Shown in pieces: positions 42,099-48,974 of a stretch of 50,528 nucleotides of DNA. The position numbers were made by a program, and so were the translations under genes. Each line of letters starts with the position of its first letter. Within the stretch, counting starts at the first letter, position 1. The stretch spans positions 1 through 50,528 of the forward strand of contig DATHET010000075.1 in the NCBI GenBank assembly GCA_035490315.1, given 5' to 3'. The notes beneath the pieces are model-generated. The model saw nothing but the letters and a program-made list of their open reading frames with translations. It had not been told where the DNA came from and searched no databases. This DNA comes from JADJQU01 sp035490315 (lineage in GTDB: Bacteria; Planctomycetota; UBA1135; GCA-002686595).

Positions 42099-42360
42099 AT
42101 TTTGGGGACGCCTGGTCGGTCGGTTTGCGTGGGAGCGAGCGGGACCGTCCCGGGCGGAGCAGCCTAGGCTAGCGGCCCCTCGCTTCAAGGCCGCTGCGGA
42201 CCGGGCGGAAAAACCTTCGCAGCCGACTCGGGGGAATCGTGATGCTCACCTGGACGTCGTCGGATACGTTAACTTGAGGGTGGTTCCCATCCGTCACGAG
42301 TGAAGGCGCCACCACGGCTGCCGAACCCTTGTCCGACTCGCGGCGCACACCCCGAAATCC

Positions 42361-42837
42361 ATGGTTGAAGCTCACCTCTCACTGCTGAAGATCGGCGACT
42401 TCGCGAAGCTCGCGGGGACGAATCTGCGCACCCTGCGCTACTACGAGGAATTGGGCCTCTTGATCCCGGCTTCGCGCAGCCAGGGCGGCTTCCGCTACTA
42501 CCGGCGCACCGATTTGAACCGGCTCGGGATGATCCACGACCTCCAGTCCCTGGGTCTGGCCCTGGATCGGATCCGCGACCTGATGGCGACCCGCGAGCAG
42601 GGCGGAACTCGCAAGGAATTCCTGGCCAAGGTGCTGACCGCGCTCAACGAGCAGGATCGCCTGCTCGAGCTGCGAGTTGCCGAGCTGGCGGCCCAGCGCA
42701 ATAGCATTGCCTCCGCGGTTTCCAAGCTGAACGACTGCGGAAGCTGCAAGCACGCGCCCACCAGCGACAACAATTATTGCGAGCCTTGCCAGATGACCGG
42801 TGAACGCCTGCCGGCGACTCTGAGCGCGCTTTTCTAG
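42361..42837 (+). CDS. MerR-family regulator with C-terminal four-cysteine motif
   Basis: The 158-residue protein has a MerR winged-helix domain: KIGDFAKLAGTNLRTLRYYEELGLL, then GGFRYYRRTDLNRLGMIHDL. A coiled-coil dimer helix (LLELRVAELAAQRN) follows. The C terminus adds C126, C129, C140 and C143 (CGSC, then CEPC), a CxxC-x10-CxxC spacing that differs from SoxR (CxxCxCx5C) and could bind zinc or a cluster. It ends 28 bases before a cysteine desulfurase, so control of that gene is plausible. No inverted repeat with MerR-type spacing is clearly visible in the upstream region. Confidence 0.85.
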   Translation: MVEAHLSLLKIGDFAKLAGTNLRTLRYYEELGLLIPASRSQGGFRYYRRTDLNRLGMIHDLQSLGLALDRIRDLMATREQGGTRKEFLAKVLTALNEQDRLLELRVAELAAQRNSIASAVSKLNDCGSCKHAPTSDNNYCEPCQMTGERLPATLSALF

Positions 42838-42865
42838 CCTGCCGCGCACCCCGCGGCGTCTGTCC

Positions 42866-44020
42866 ATGTCGATCTGCTACCTCGACAACAACGCCACGAC
42901 GCGGGTCGCACCGGAAGTGTTCGAGGCCATGCGGCCGTGGTTCACCGAGAGCTTCGGGAATCCCTCGAGCCTGCACTCCCTGGGCCAGGAAGCCGCCGAT
43001 GCGGTCCAATCGGCGCGCGCATCGATCGCGCGCCTGATCGGAGCGCGCTCTCCCGAGGAAATCGTGTTCACGTCGGGCGGCACCGAGAGCGACAACTCCG
43101 CGATCCGCGCCGCCGTGGCTCGCTATCCGAAGCGGCGGCGGATCGTGACCAGCGCGGTCGAGCACGAGGCCGTGCTCGCGCCCCTCGCCGCGTTGGAGGC
43201 CCAGGGCTATGAGATCCTGCGCATCGCACCCGACCAGGAAGGCCGCTTCGCATTCGACGACTTTTCCCGAGCAATCGACGAGCGCACGGCGCTGGTCGCC
43301 CTCATGGGAGCCAACAACGAGACCGGGGTCGTGCACGAAATCGAGCGCGTCGGAGCCCTGTGCGCGGAGCGCGACGTCCCGTTCCACGTCGACGCCGTGC
43401 AGGTCGCGGGCAAGCGAGCCCTCGCGGCGGCGAAACTCCCCCTCGACACCCTGGCGATCTCCGCGCACAAGCTGCACGGACCCAAGGGGATCGGCGCCTT
43501 GTACCTGCGCGACTCGGAGGCCTTCGAGCCCCTGCTGTGCGGCGGAGGACAGGAACAGGAACGCCGCTCCGGCACCGAGAACGTGCCTGGAATCGTCGGC
43601 TTCGGCCGCGCCGCGGAGCTCGCGCTGCAATGGCTCGCGAAGCAGGGCCCGAGCGAACTGGCGCGCAAACGCGACCGGCTCGAAACGGCAATGCTCGATC
43701 GCGTTCCCGGCTCGCGCGTCCACGCGCGACAGGCGCTGCGCACCTGCAACACGACCAGCCTGGGCTTCGACGCAGTTTCCGGCGAAGCGCTGGTCATGCT
43801 GCTCTCCGAGTACGGCATCTGCGCCTCGGCCGGTTCCGCCTGCGCCTCCGCGCGCCACGCACCTTCGCACGTGCTGCTCGCCATGGGCTTGGACGCCCGC
43901 GCCGCATCGTCCTCGCTGCGCCTTTCGCTCTCGCGCGAGACCACGGACGCCGAGGTCGATCGCGCGATCGAAGCCGTCTGCGACTCGGTCGCGAGCCTGC
44001 GCGCCCTGGCCGCCCCCTGA
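42866..44020 (+). CDS. Cysteine desulfurase (NifS/IscS family)
   Basis: The 384-residue protein is a PLP-dependent aminotransferase-fold enzyme. It carries YLDNNATT, TSGGTESDN, the PLP-stacking histidine H100 (SAVEHEA), ISAHKLHGPKG with K202 as the Schiff-base lysine, and the GSACASA segment with catalytic Cys at about C326. All hallmark residues are present. It transfers sulfur from cysteine to scaffold or tRNA-thiolation partners. No iscU, iscA or sufBCD is in the window, so it may be the housekeeping desulfurase rather than part of an operon. Its stop codon is the first part of an inverted-repeat element (44018-44170). Confidence 0.92.
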   Translation: MSICYLDNNATTRVAPEVFEAMRPWFTESFGNPSSLHSLGQEAADAVQSARASIARLIGARSPEEIVFTSGGTESDNSAIRAAVARYPKRRRIVTSAVEHEAVLAPLAALEAQGYEILRIAPDQEGRFAFDDFSRAIDERTALVALMGANNETGVVHEIERVGALCAERDVPFHVDAVQVAGKRALAAAKLPLDTLAISAHKLHGPKGIGALYLRDSEAFEPLLCGGGQEQERRSGTENVPGIVGFGRAAELALQWLAKQGPSELARKRDRLETAMLDRVPGSRVHARQALRTCNTTSLGFDAVSGEALVMLLSEYGICASAGSACASARHAPSHVLLAMGLDARAASSSLRLSLSRETTDAEVDRAIEAVCDSVASLRALAAP

Positions 44021-44170
44021 AACTGGCCCGGATGATTGTGCCGAACCCTCGGTACCTCCCCCGGCGCAAGGACTTGCGGCGCTCGGCCGATGTCGGCCGC
44101 CGAACCGCCCGAACCCCGGAGTAGGAGGGCACTTCCGGCCGCGGATGCACAATCATCCAGGCCAGCTTCA
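44018..44170. repeat. Inverted-repeat element, copy 1
   Basis: The 24 bases at 44018-44041 (TGAAACTGGCCCGGATGATT and following bases) match the reverse complement of 44147-44170 at 22 of 24 positions. They enclose 105 bases of unremarkable GC-rich sequence. The core ATGATTGTGC at each end is AT-rich compared with its surroundings. A second element (48869-48966) carries the same terminal motif. The element occupies the NifS 3' end and the interval upstream of the 44248 gene. Possibilities are a MITE-like remnant, a REP-type repeat, or a regulatory/terminator structure. Confidence 0.75.
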
Positions 44171-44247
44171 AGGTTCGCGGGGCTGGACGGCCGAAGGTAG
44201 ACTCGGGGGTTCCAGTCCCTTGCCTGGGACCTGGAACCATTCCACCG

Positions 44248-44799
44248 ATGGCCGAGCCGACCGCCACCTACCCCGTCCAGATCTCCGGATTCTGGAACTC
44301 CAGCCATCGCCTGATGTCCGGCGACGCCCCCCTGGGGGTCCTGACCATCGAGCGCAATCGCTGGGGCATGGTCACCGGCGGGCGTTACAGCCCGACCAAG
44401 GGTGAAGTGCTCCTGATCCGGCGCGATCCGGGCCTGTTGCGCAGCCAGTTCTCGCTGTGGACCGAGGGCAAGGAGTGGCTCGGGTCCTCGCTGCGCTGGC
44501 ACGTGGCGCGGCGCGAGATCGTGCTGCACACCGGCAGCCGGCCGCTGCGCATCATGCCGCTGACCGGTTTTCGCTGCGGCTGGACCCTGCAGGCCCCCAA
44601 GACGGGCGAAATGGCTCGGATCCTGGGCTGGCCGCTCTCGCGCAAGGCGAAGGTCGAGGTCTACCGCAAAGTCGAGATGGAGCTGGTGGTTTTCGCCTAT
44701 TTCCTCGGCGCTCAATTGTTCCCAGAGTCCATCTGGCCGGGCCGGAACGTCGAGGGCGAGAGCGAATCCAAGGCTCCGCCCCAGGCAGTTCGGTCCTGA
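44248..44799 (+). CDS. Unrecognised 183-residue protein
   Basis: I do not recognise a family. The protein is strand-rich in its first two thirds (PLGVLTIERNRWGMVTGGRY; RWHVARREIVLHTGSRPLRI) and more hydrophobic around FRCGWTLQAP and ELVVFAYFLGAQLF. It has no signal peptide or clear membrane helix. It starts at an ATG downstream of the inverted-repeat element (77 bases after it), which may therefore sit in its promoter region. Codon use looks like its neighbours. A LURP/tubby-like barrel is a loose possibility, not supported by a motif. Confidence 0.6.
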   Translation: MAEPTATYPVQISGFWNSSHRLMSGDAPLGVLTIERNRWGMVTGGRYSPTKGEVLLIRRDPGLLRSQFSLWTEGKEWLGSSLRWHVARREIVLHTGSRPLRIMPLTGFRCGWTLQAPKTGEMARILGWPLSRKAKVEVYRKVEMELVVFAYFLGAQLFPESIWPGRNVEGESESKAPPQAVRS

Positions 44800-45033
44800 A
44801 TCGCCGATTCGAGCTCGGAGTTCGCCCCGAGTAAGCGGAGCGGGGAAGAAAACCCGGCCTCGGCGCGTCCATGCTCACTCGCGCCGGACACCCGTGCGGT
44901 GCAGCTCCCAGGGCCCCGGCGTGGGGTACCGTGACAGTGGGCCGACCAGTAGGCTGGCGGCCCGAACGACCTGAACAACCTCAGTCCAGCGCTGCGGCGA
45001 CCTGCAAGTCGTCGCGCGCGAACAAAATTCGCC

Positions 45034-47022
45034 ATGCGACCCCTCCTCGTCCTCCTGCTGGTCCTCGCGGCCGCACTCGCCCTGATCTTCACCCTGCAGC
45101 GCTCCGAGTCGCCGAGTCAGACCATCGAGCCCCCGACTGTGCTGCCCGAGACTGCCAAGGGCCCGGTCGAGACGCCCAAGTCGTCGGACGTCGTGACTCC
45201 GACTCCGGTGGATCCTCGGGTGCCGACCGACAACGCGCCCGAGGCGGGCGCCGGAGTGTCGACCTCGGCCGTCGAGCTGCCGGGCAAGAACTCCCTCTAC
45301 GGCCTGGTGACCAACGAGCAGAAGCAGCCGCTGCGCGGCGCCAAGGTCGAGCTCTCGCGCGAGCCGCGCATGGGCCAGGAAGTGGCGATGCTCTGGATGA
45401 TCAACGAGCGCTCGTCGACCGCGCCCACGATCGTCACGATGACCGACGAGCAAGGGAAGTACCGCTTCACCAACCAGATCCCGCGCCGCGACTACTACCT
45501 GATCGTCTCGCACGAAGGGTACTCGCCGACCCAGGAGCAGCTGGTCGCCATCGGCGATCAAGGCGAGTTCCAGGGCCCGAACGTCGTCCTCAAGACGGGC
45601 TCGGTCGTCGAGGGAACGGTGACCGACGAAGCCGGCAACGTGATCCCCAACGCCGACCTGTGGCTCGACAGCGCCTTCTACAACGGCCAGGGCGAGAGCC
45701 CCGATCGCCTGATCGCGAAGAGCGACAACCTCGGCCACTACGAGTTCAAGAACGTGTACCCGGTGACCAAGCAGGTGACCTGCATGTCCGAGGGCTCGGG
45801 CTCGCAGACCAAGACTCCGGTCAACGTGATCGGAACTCCCGGCGAGCGCGTCACCGTCGACTTCCAGCTGCTGGTCGGCCAACCGATCGCCGGCAAGGTG
45901 ATCGGCTCGGACGGCATGGGCATCAAGGGCGCGAAGATCGTCGCCTACAACACGGGCAACAATATCAGCTACCGCGGCGAGGTCGACAGCGACGACGAAG
46001 GCAACTTCCAGCTGCTCAGCCTGCACCCCGGCATGTACATCCTGACCTGCGAGGCCAAGGGCTATCGCCAGCAGAAGCACACGCGCGTCACGGTCGGCAC
46101 CATGAACGTGGTGATCGACATGCTGGCCCAGGCCTGCATCAATGGGCACGCGATCGACAGCAACGGCAACCCGGTGACGGCCTTCAGCGCCTCGGTGCGC
46201 CGCCTCGCTCCCAATCAAGTTCCGGGAATCGGCGTGCCCTCGGAGGAAACCGGCGTGAAGGAATCCTTCACCGACCTTGCCGACGGGAACTTCCAGCTCT
46301 GCGGCCTCGATCCGGGCACCTACACGATCCTCGCCAGCTCCTCGACCTCGGCACCGACCTTCTCGGAAGCCTTCTCGATCAGCGTCGCCAACCCGACGGT
46401 CAGCGTCACCGGGCGCCTCTCGAAGGGCGGCTCGATCAAGGGCCGGCTGGTCAGCCCGACCGGAGCCCCGATCGGCGGCGTGACGGTCAGGACCCAGGAC
46501 GACACCTTCGACGAAGACCCGACCGACCTGTTCGGCGGGATGATGCCGACGAACACGACCTCGCGGAAAGTGGTCACCAACTCCGAGGGCGTGTTCGAGC
46601 TGAAATTCCTCAATCCCGAGAAGTACCAGCTGCGCATGGACCACCCGAGCTACGCCCAGGGCAAGCTGCGCGCCGTCATGGTCAACGACGGCTCCCCCAC
46701 CGACGTGGGCACGATCTCGATGCAGATCGGCGGCTCGGTCAAGGGCAAGGCGATCAGCCAGGACGGCGGACCGCTGGTCGGCGGCTTCGTCCACCTCGAG
46801 TCCGACACCAGCGACCTGATCCTCGACACGCGCTCGGACGGCGAAGGCCGCTTCTCCTTCGCTCACGTGCGCCCGGGCAACTACACCTTGTCCGTGACCT
46901 CGGACGGCACGGCCTCGGGCGATGCTTTCGGCACCATCAACCAGATGCAGCGCACGCAGCAGCAGATCGTCGTCGTCGAAGGCGGGGAATTGACCCGCGA
47001 ATTGACGCTCAGCGGAGGTTAG
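45034..47022 (+). CDS. Anchored multi-domain carboxypeptidase-regulatory-like (CarboxypepD_reg) protein
   Basis: The 662-residue protein has an N-terminal membrane anchor or signal (about residues 4-20, LLVLLLVLAAALALIFTL) and a proline/threonine-rich spacer (EPPTVLPETAKGPVETP). A series of about six related beta-sandwich domains follows. Each has the form G.V.d..g.pl.gA.V and then d..G.f.l..l.pG.Y.l, seen as LYGLVTNEQKQPLRGAKVEL, VEGTVTDEAGNVIPNADL, IAGKVIGSDGMGIKGAKI, IKGRLVSPTGAPIGGVTV and VKGKAISQDGGPLVGG. These folds commonly occur on exported structural or binding proteins. It lies immediately before the SprT-like gene (10 bases). It probably acts at the cell surface or periplasm; the target is unknown. 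Confidence 0.82.
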   Translation: MRPLLVLLLVLAAALALIFTLQRSESPSQTIEPPTVLPETAKGPVETPKSSDVVTPTPVDPRVPTDNAPEAGAGVSTSAVELPGKNSLYGLVTNEQKQPLRGAKVELSREPRMGQEVAMLWMINERSSTAPTIVTMTDEQGKYRFTNQIPRRDYYLIVSHEGYSPTQEQLVAIGDQGEFQGPNVVLKTGSVVEGTVTDEAGNVIPNADLWLDSAFYNGQGESPDRLIAKSDNLGHYEFKNVYPVTKQVTCMSEGSGSQTKTPVNVIGTPGERVTVDFQLLVGQPIAGKVIGSDGMGIKGAKIVAYNTGNNISYRGEVDSDDEGNFQLLSLHPGMYILTCEAKGYRQQKHTRVTVGTMNVVIDMLAQACINGHAIDSNGNPVTAFSASVRRLAPNQVPGIGVPSEETGVKESFTDLADGNFQLCGLDPGTYTILASSSTSAPTFSEAFSISVANPTVSVTGRLSKGGSIKGRLVSPTGAPIGGVTVRTQDDTFDEDPTDLFGGMMPTNTTSRKVVTNSEGVFELKFLNPEKYQLRMDHPSYAQGKLRAVMVNDGSPTDVGTISMQIGGSVKGKAISQDGGPLVGGFVHLESDTSDLILDTRSDGEGRFSFAHVRPGNYTLSVTSDGTASGDAFGTINQMQRTQQQIVVVEGGELTRELTLSGG

Positions 47023-47031
47023 CCTCGGAGC

Positions 47032-47913
47032 GTGGCAGCGCACCCGCGCAAGAAAGAGATCGACGAAGGGCCCGAGCCGGACGAACCGCTCGGGCCCGAC
47101 GCTTGGAGCGCTTACCTCTCGAGCGAGCTCGACTCCAAGGTCGAGGTGGTCTTCACGCGCGCGCGAAGGACCGTGCTCCGGCTCGTGCCGCGCGGCCGCG
47201 AGCGCACCGTGCGCATGAACGAATTCTTCGCCCACGCGCCGGCGGAGGTGCGCTCCGCGGTGGTCTCGTGGATCCGTTCCGGACGCCGCGCGCGGCGCAA
47301 GCTGGAAATCCTCGACGCCTGGGTCGAGAGCCAGATCGAAAGCGTCGAGCGCAGCGCTCCGCGGCGCGTGCGCGTGAACACTTGCGGACGCATCCACGAC
47401 ATCGGGCGTCTCGCCGGTGAATTGCGCGCGTCAGAGTTTGCTTCCGAGTTCGCAACGGGGGCCGCGAGCTGGCCAGCGCTGACCTGGGGCCGCGCGCCGA
47501 AGTCGAGCACGCGCCGCACCCTGCGCCTGGGCAGCTTCGACGTCTGGTCCTGCGTGGTACGGCTGCATCCCGTGCTCGACCAGCCCGCGGTGCCCGAATC
47601 CTTCGTGCGCTACGTCCTGTTCCACGAGCTGCTGCACGCAGCCATGCCCGCGCAGCGCGGCAACGGCGGACGGCGCATTTTCCACGGCCGCGAGTTCCGC
47701 CGCCGCGAGCGCGAATACGCCGGAACGAGCGCTGCCCTGGCCTGGGAAGAAGAGCACCTCGCGGAATTGCTCTGGTCGGCGCGCACCGGCAAGGACATGC
47801 GCGCTTCTCACGCGGTGACCCGCGCCGTCGCCGCTCTCGAGCGCGCCGTGCCCGCGCAAAAACCGCCGCTGGAGCGCGGTCTGCGCGCCGTTCAGCGCTG
47901 GCTGTTCAACTGA
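47032..47913 (+). CDS. SprT-like zinc metalloprotease-fold protein
   Basis: A GTG start (47032) gives a 293-residue product. The central part contains the zinc motif HELLH (about 198-202) and a downstream conserved HGREFRRRE (H near 218), the SprT-like arrangement for DNA-protein crosslink proteases and related proteins. An N-terminal helical region (MNEFFAHAPAEVRSAVVSWI) precedes it. Membership in the SprT-like class rests on these two motifs. The 3' end takes part in a ~105-bp tandem duplication (47821-48031). It is convergent with the CpsD-like gene. Confidence 0.75.
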   Translation: MAAHPRKKEIDEGPEPDEPLGPDAWSAYLSSELDSKVEVVFTRARRTVLRLVPRGRERTVRMNEFFAHAPAEVRSAVVSWIRSGRRARRKLEILDAWVESQIESVERSAPRRVRVNTCGRIHDIGRLAGELRASEFASEFATGAASWPALTWGRAPKSSTRRTLRLGSFDVWSCVVRLHPVLDQPAVPESFVRYVLFHELLHAAMPAQRGNGGRRIFHGREFRRREREYAGTSAALAWEEEHLAELLWSARTGKDMRASHAVTRAVAALERAVPAQKPPLERGLRAVQRWLFN

Positions 47914-48031
47914 TCAGCCCCGGCCGCGCGCCGTCGCCACTCCCGAGCGCGCCGCGCCCGCGCAAAAACCGCCGCTGAGTGCGGACTGCGCGCCGTTCAG
48001 CGCTGGCTGTTCAATGGATCAGCGCCGGCCG
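47821..48031. repeat. Imperfect ~105-bp tandem duplication
   Basis: The bases from 47821 to 47926 recur from 47927 to about 48031 with roughly nine differences, including one deleted base (CTGGAGCGCGG versus CTGAGTGCGG). Copy 1 is the end of the SprT-like gene including its stop codon (TGA). Copy 2 has TGG at that position and is non-coding for that gene. Copy 2's end carries the stop codon (48019-48021) and last codons of the convergent CpsD-like gene. The duplication is therefore visible in both genes' ends. Confidence 0.85.
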
Positions 48032-48753
48032 CGCGCGGTGTCCGCGAGGTGCGCGCCGGTGAGCAGGGTGCCGAGCACATTGGCGCCCAGCGACTCGAGC
48101 ATGTTGTACGCCTGCTCGACATATTGACGCGGCGTGGTGTTCTGGCGCACGACCAGCACGACTCCGTCGGCGATCGCGCCGAGCAGACTCGCATCGCTGG
48201 TGGTCGTCGCTTCGGGCGTGTCGATGATGACGTAGGAGTAGCGGCGCTTGAGGCTCGACAGCAGGGCCTTCATACGCGCCGAGGCGAGCAGCTCCGAAGG
48301 ATTGCGCGGAGGCGAGCCGGCGCCGAGCACCGCGACGTTAGGCACGCTCGTCGGACGGATCGCGTGGTCGAGCGGCAGACGCCCGGAGAGCAGCTCGGAC
48401 AATCCCTGGCGCCGCGGCATGGACAGGTCGTCCTCGACCGCGGGCGAGTGCATGTTGCCATCGATCAAGAGCACCTGCGTGCCCGGCATCTCCGCGAGCG
48501 CGAGGGCGAGGTTGACCGCCGCCACCGATTTGCCTTCACCGCGCAAAGCACTCGTCACGACAACGGTGCGCGGCGCGCCCTCCGGGTTGAGCGCGACGAT
48601 CGAGTTTCGCAGGCCGCGGAACTGCTCGGCGATCTGCCCGCGCGGATCCGTGGCGAGCACGATCTCCTCGCGCGTGATGGTCAGGGTCTTGCCCTCTTCG
48701 GGCACGGCCACCTGGAGCGGGCCAGTGTTCTGGGTCGGGATGAAGATCGCCAT
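48019..48753 (-). CDS. CpsD/MinD-like P-loop ATPase (BY-kinase related)
   Basis: The ATG at 48753 gives a 244-residue protein. It has EQFRGLRNSI (the CpsD-type leading helix), Walker A TSALRGEGKSVAAVN (about 68-81), A' segment VLLIDGNM (D98) and Walker B YVIIDTPEAT. The classic BY-kinase A' is LLIDxDxRxP; here Asn-Met replaces the second Asp and Arg. The tyrosine-rich C-terminal cluster is absent (the protein ends DTARGRR). It may be a CpsD/ParA-type ATPase that has lost or never had autokinase activity. It may be linked to polysaccharide export, but no Wza/Wzc gene is in the window. Confidence 0.85.
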   Translation of the reverse strand: MAIFIPTQNTGPLQVAVPEEGKTLTITREEIVLATDPRGQIAEQFRGLRNSIVALNPEGAPRTVVVTSALRGEGKSVAAVNLALALAEMPGTQVLLIDGNMHSPAVEDDLSMPRRQGLSELLSGRLPLDHAIRPTSVPNVAVLGAGSPPRNPSELLASARMKALLSSLKRRYSYVIIDTPEATTTSDASLLGAIADGVVLVVRQNTTPRQYVEQAYNMLESLGANVLGTLLTGAHLADTARGRR

Positions 48754-48868
48754 GCGGGTGGAGTTCGGAGGGCCTGCTCGACTGCGGGATATAGAAGCAT
48801 GCTCATCGACCCCGAAAGATCCAGTCCCCAAGCTCTTTCCGAGCCCGCGACCCCTCCCGGCCAGCCCC

Positions 48869-48966
48869 GGAACTGCCCCGAATGATTGTGCAAAGCGCCG
48901 GGTGAGCTCCGCCGTGCCCCCGGGAAGGCCCCCAAAGGCCGAAGCACAGCGATGCGGGGCAGTTCC
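48869..48966. repeat. Inverted-repeat element, copy 2
   Basis: The 23 bases at 48869-48891 (GGAACTGCCCCGAATGATTG and following bases) match the reverse complement of 48944-48966 at about 19 of 23 positions. They enclose 52 bases. The left end closely matches the left end of the 44018 element (AACTGxCCCGxATGATTGTG). It lies in the 221-base interval between the unrecognised gene at 48975 and the CpsD-like start (48753). A shared terminal motif at two loci 4.9 kb apart suggests a repeat family rather than chance. Confidence 0.7.
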
Positions 48967-48974
48967 TTCCCGGG

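Noticed and set aside
42099..42360. MerR-type operator with a long spacer upstream of the MerR gene
   Set aside because: A GGTGG...CCACC dyad is present, but spacing and -35/-10 elements do not form a convincing MerR promoter.
44018..48966. CRISPR array
   Set aside because: The repeated motifs occur as two inverted pairs 4.9 kb apart, without regular spacers or cas genes.
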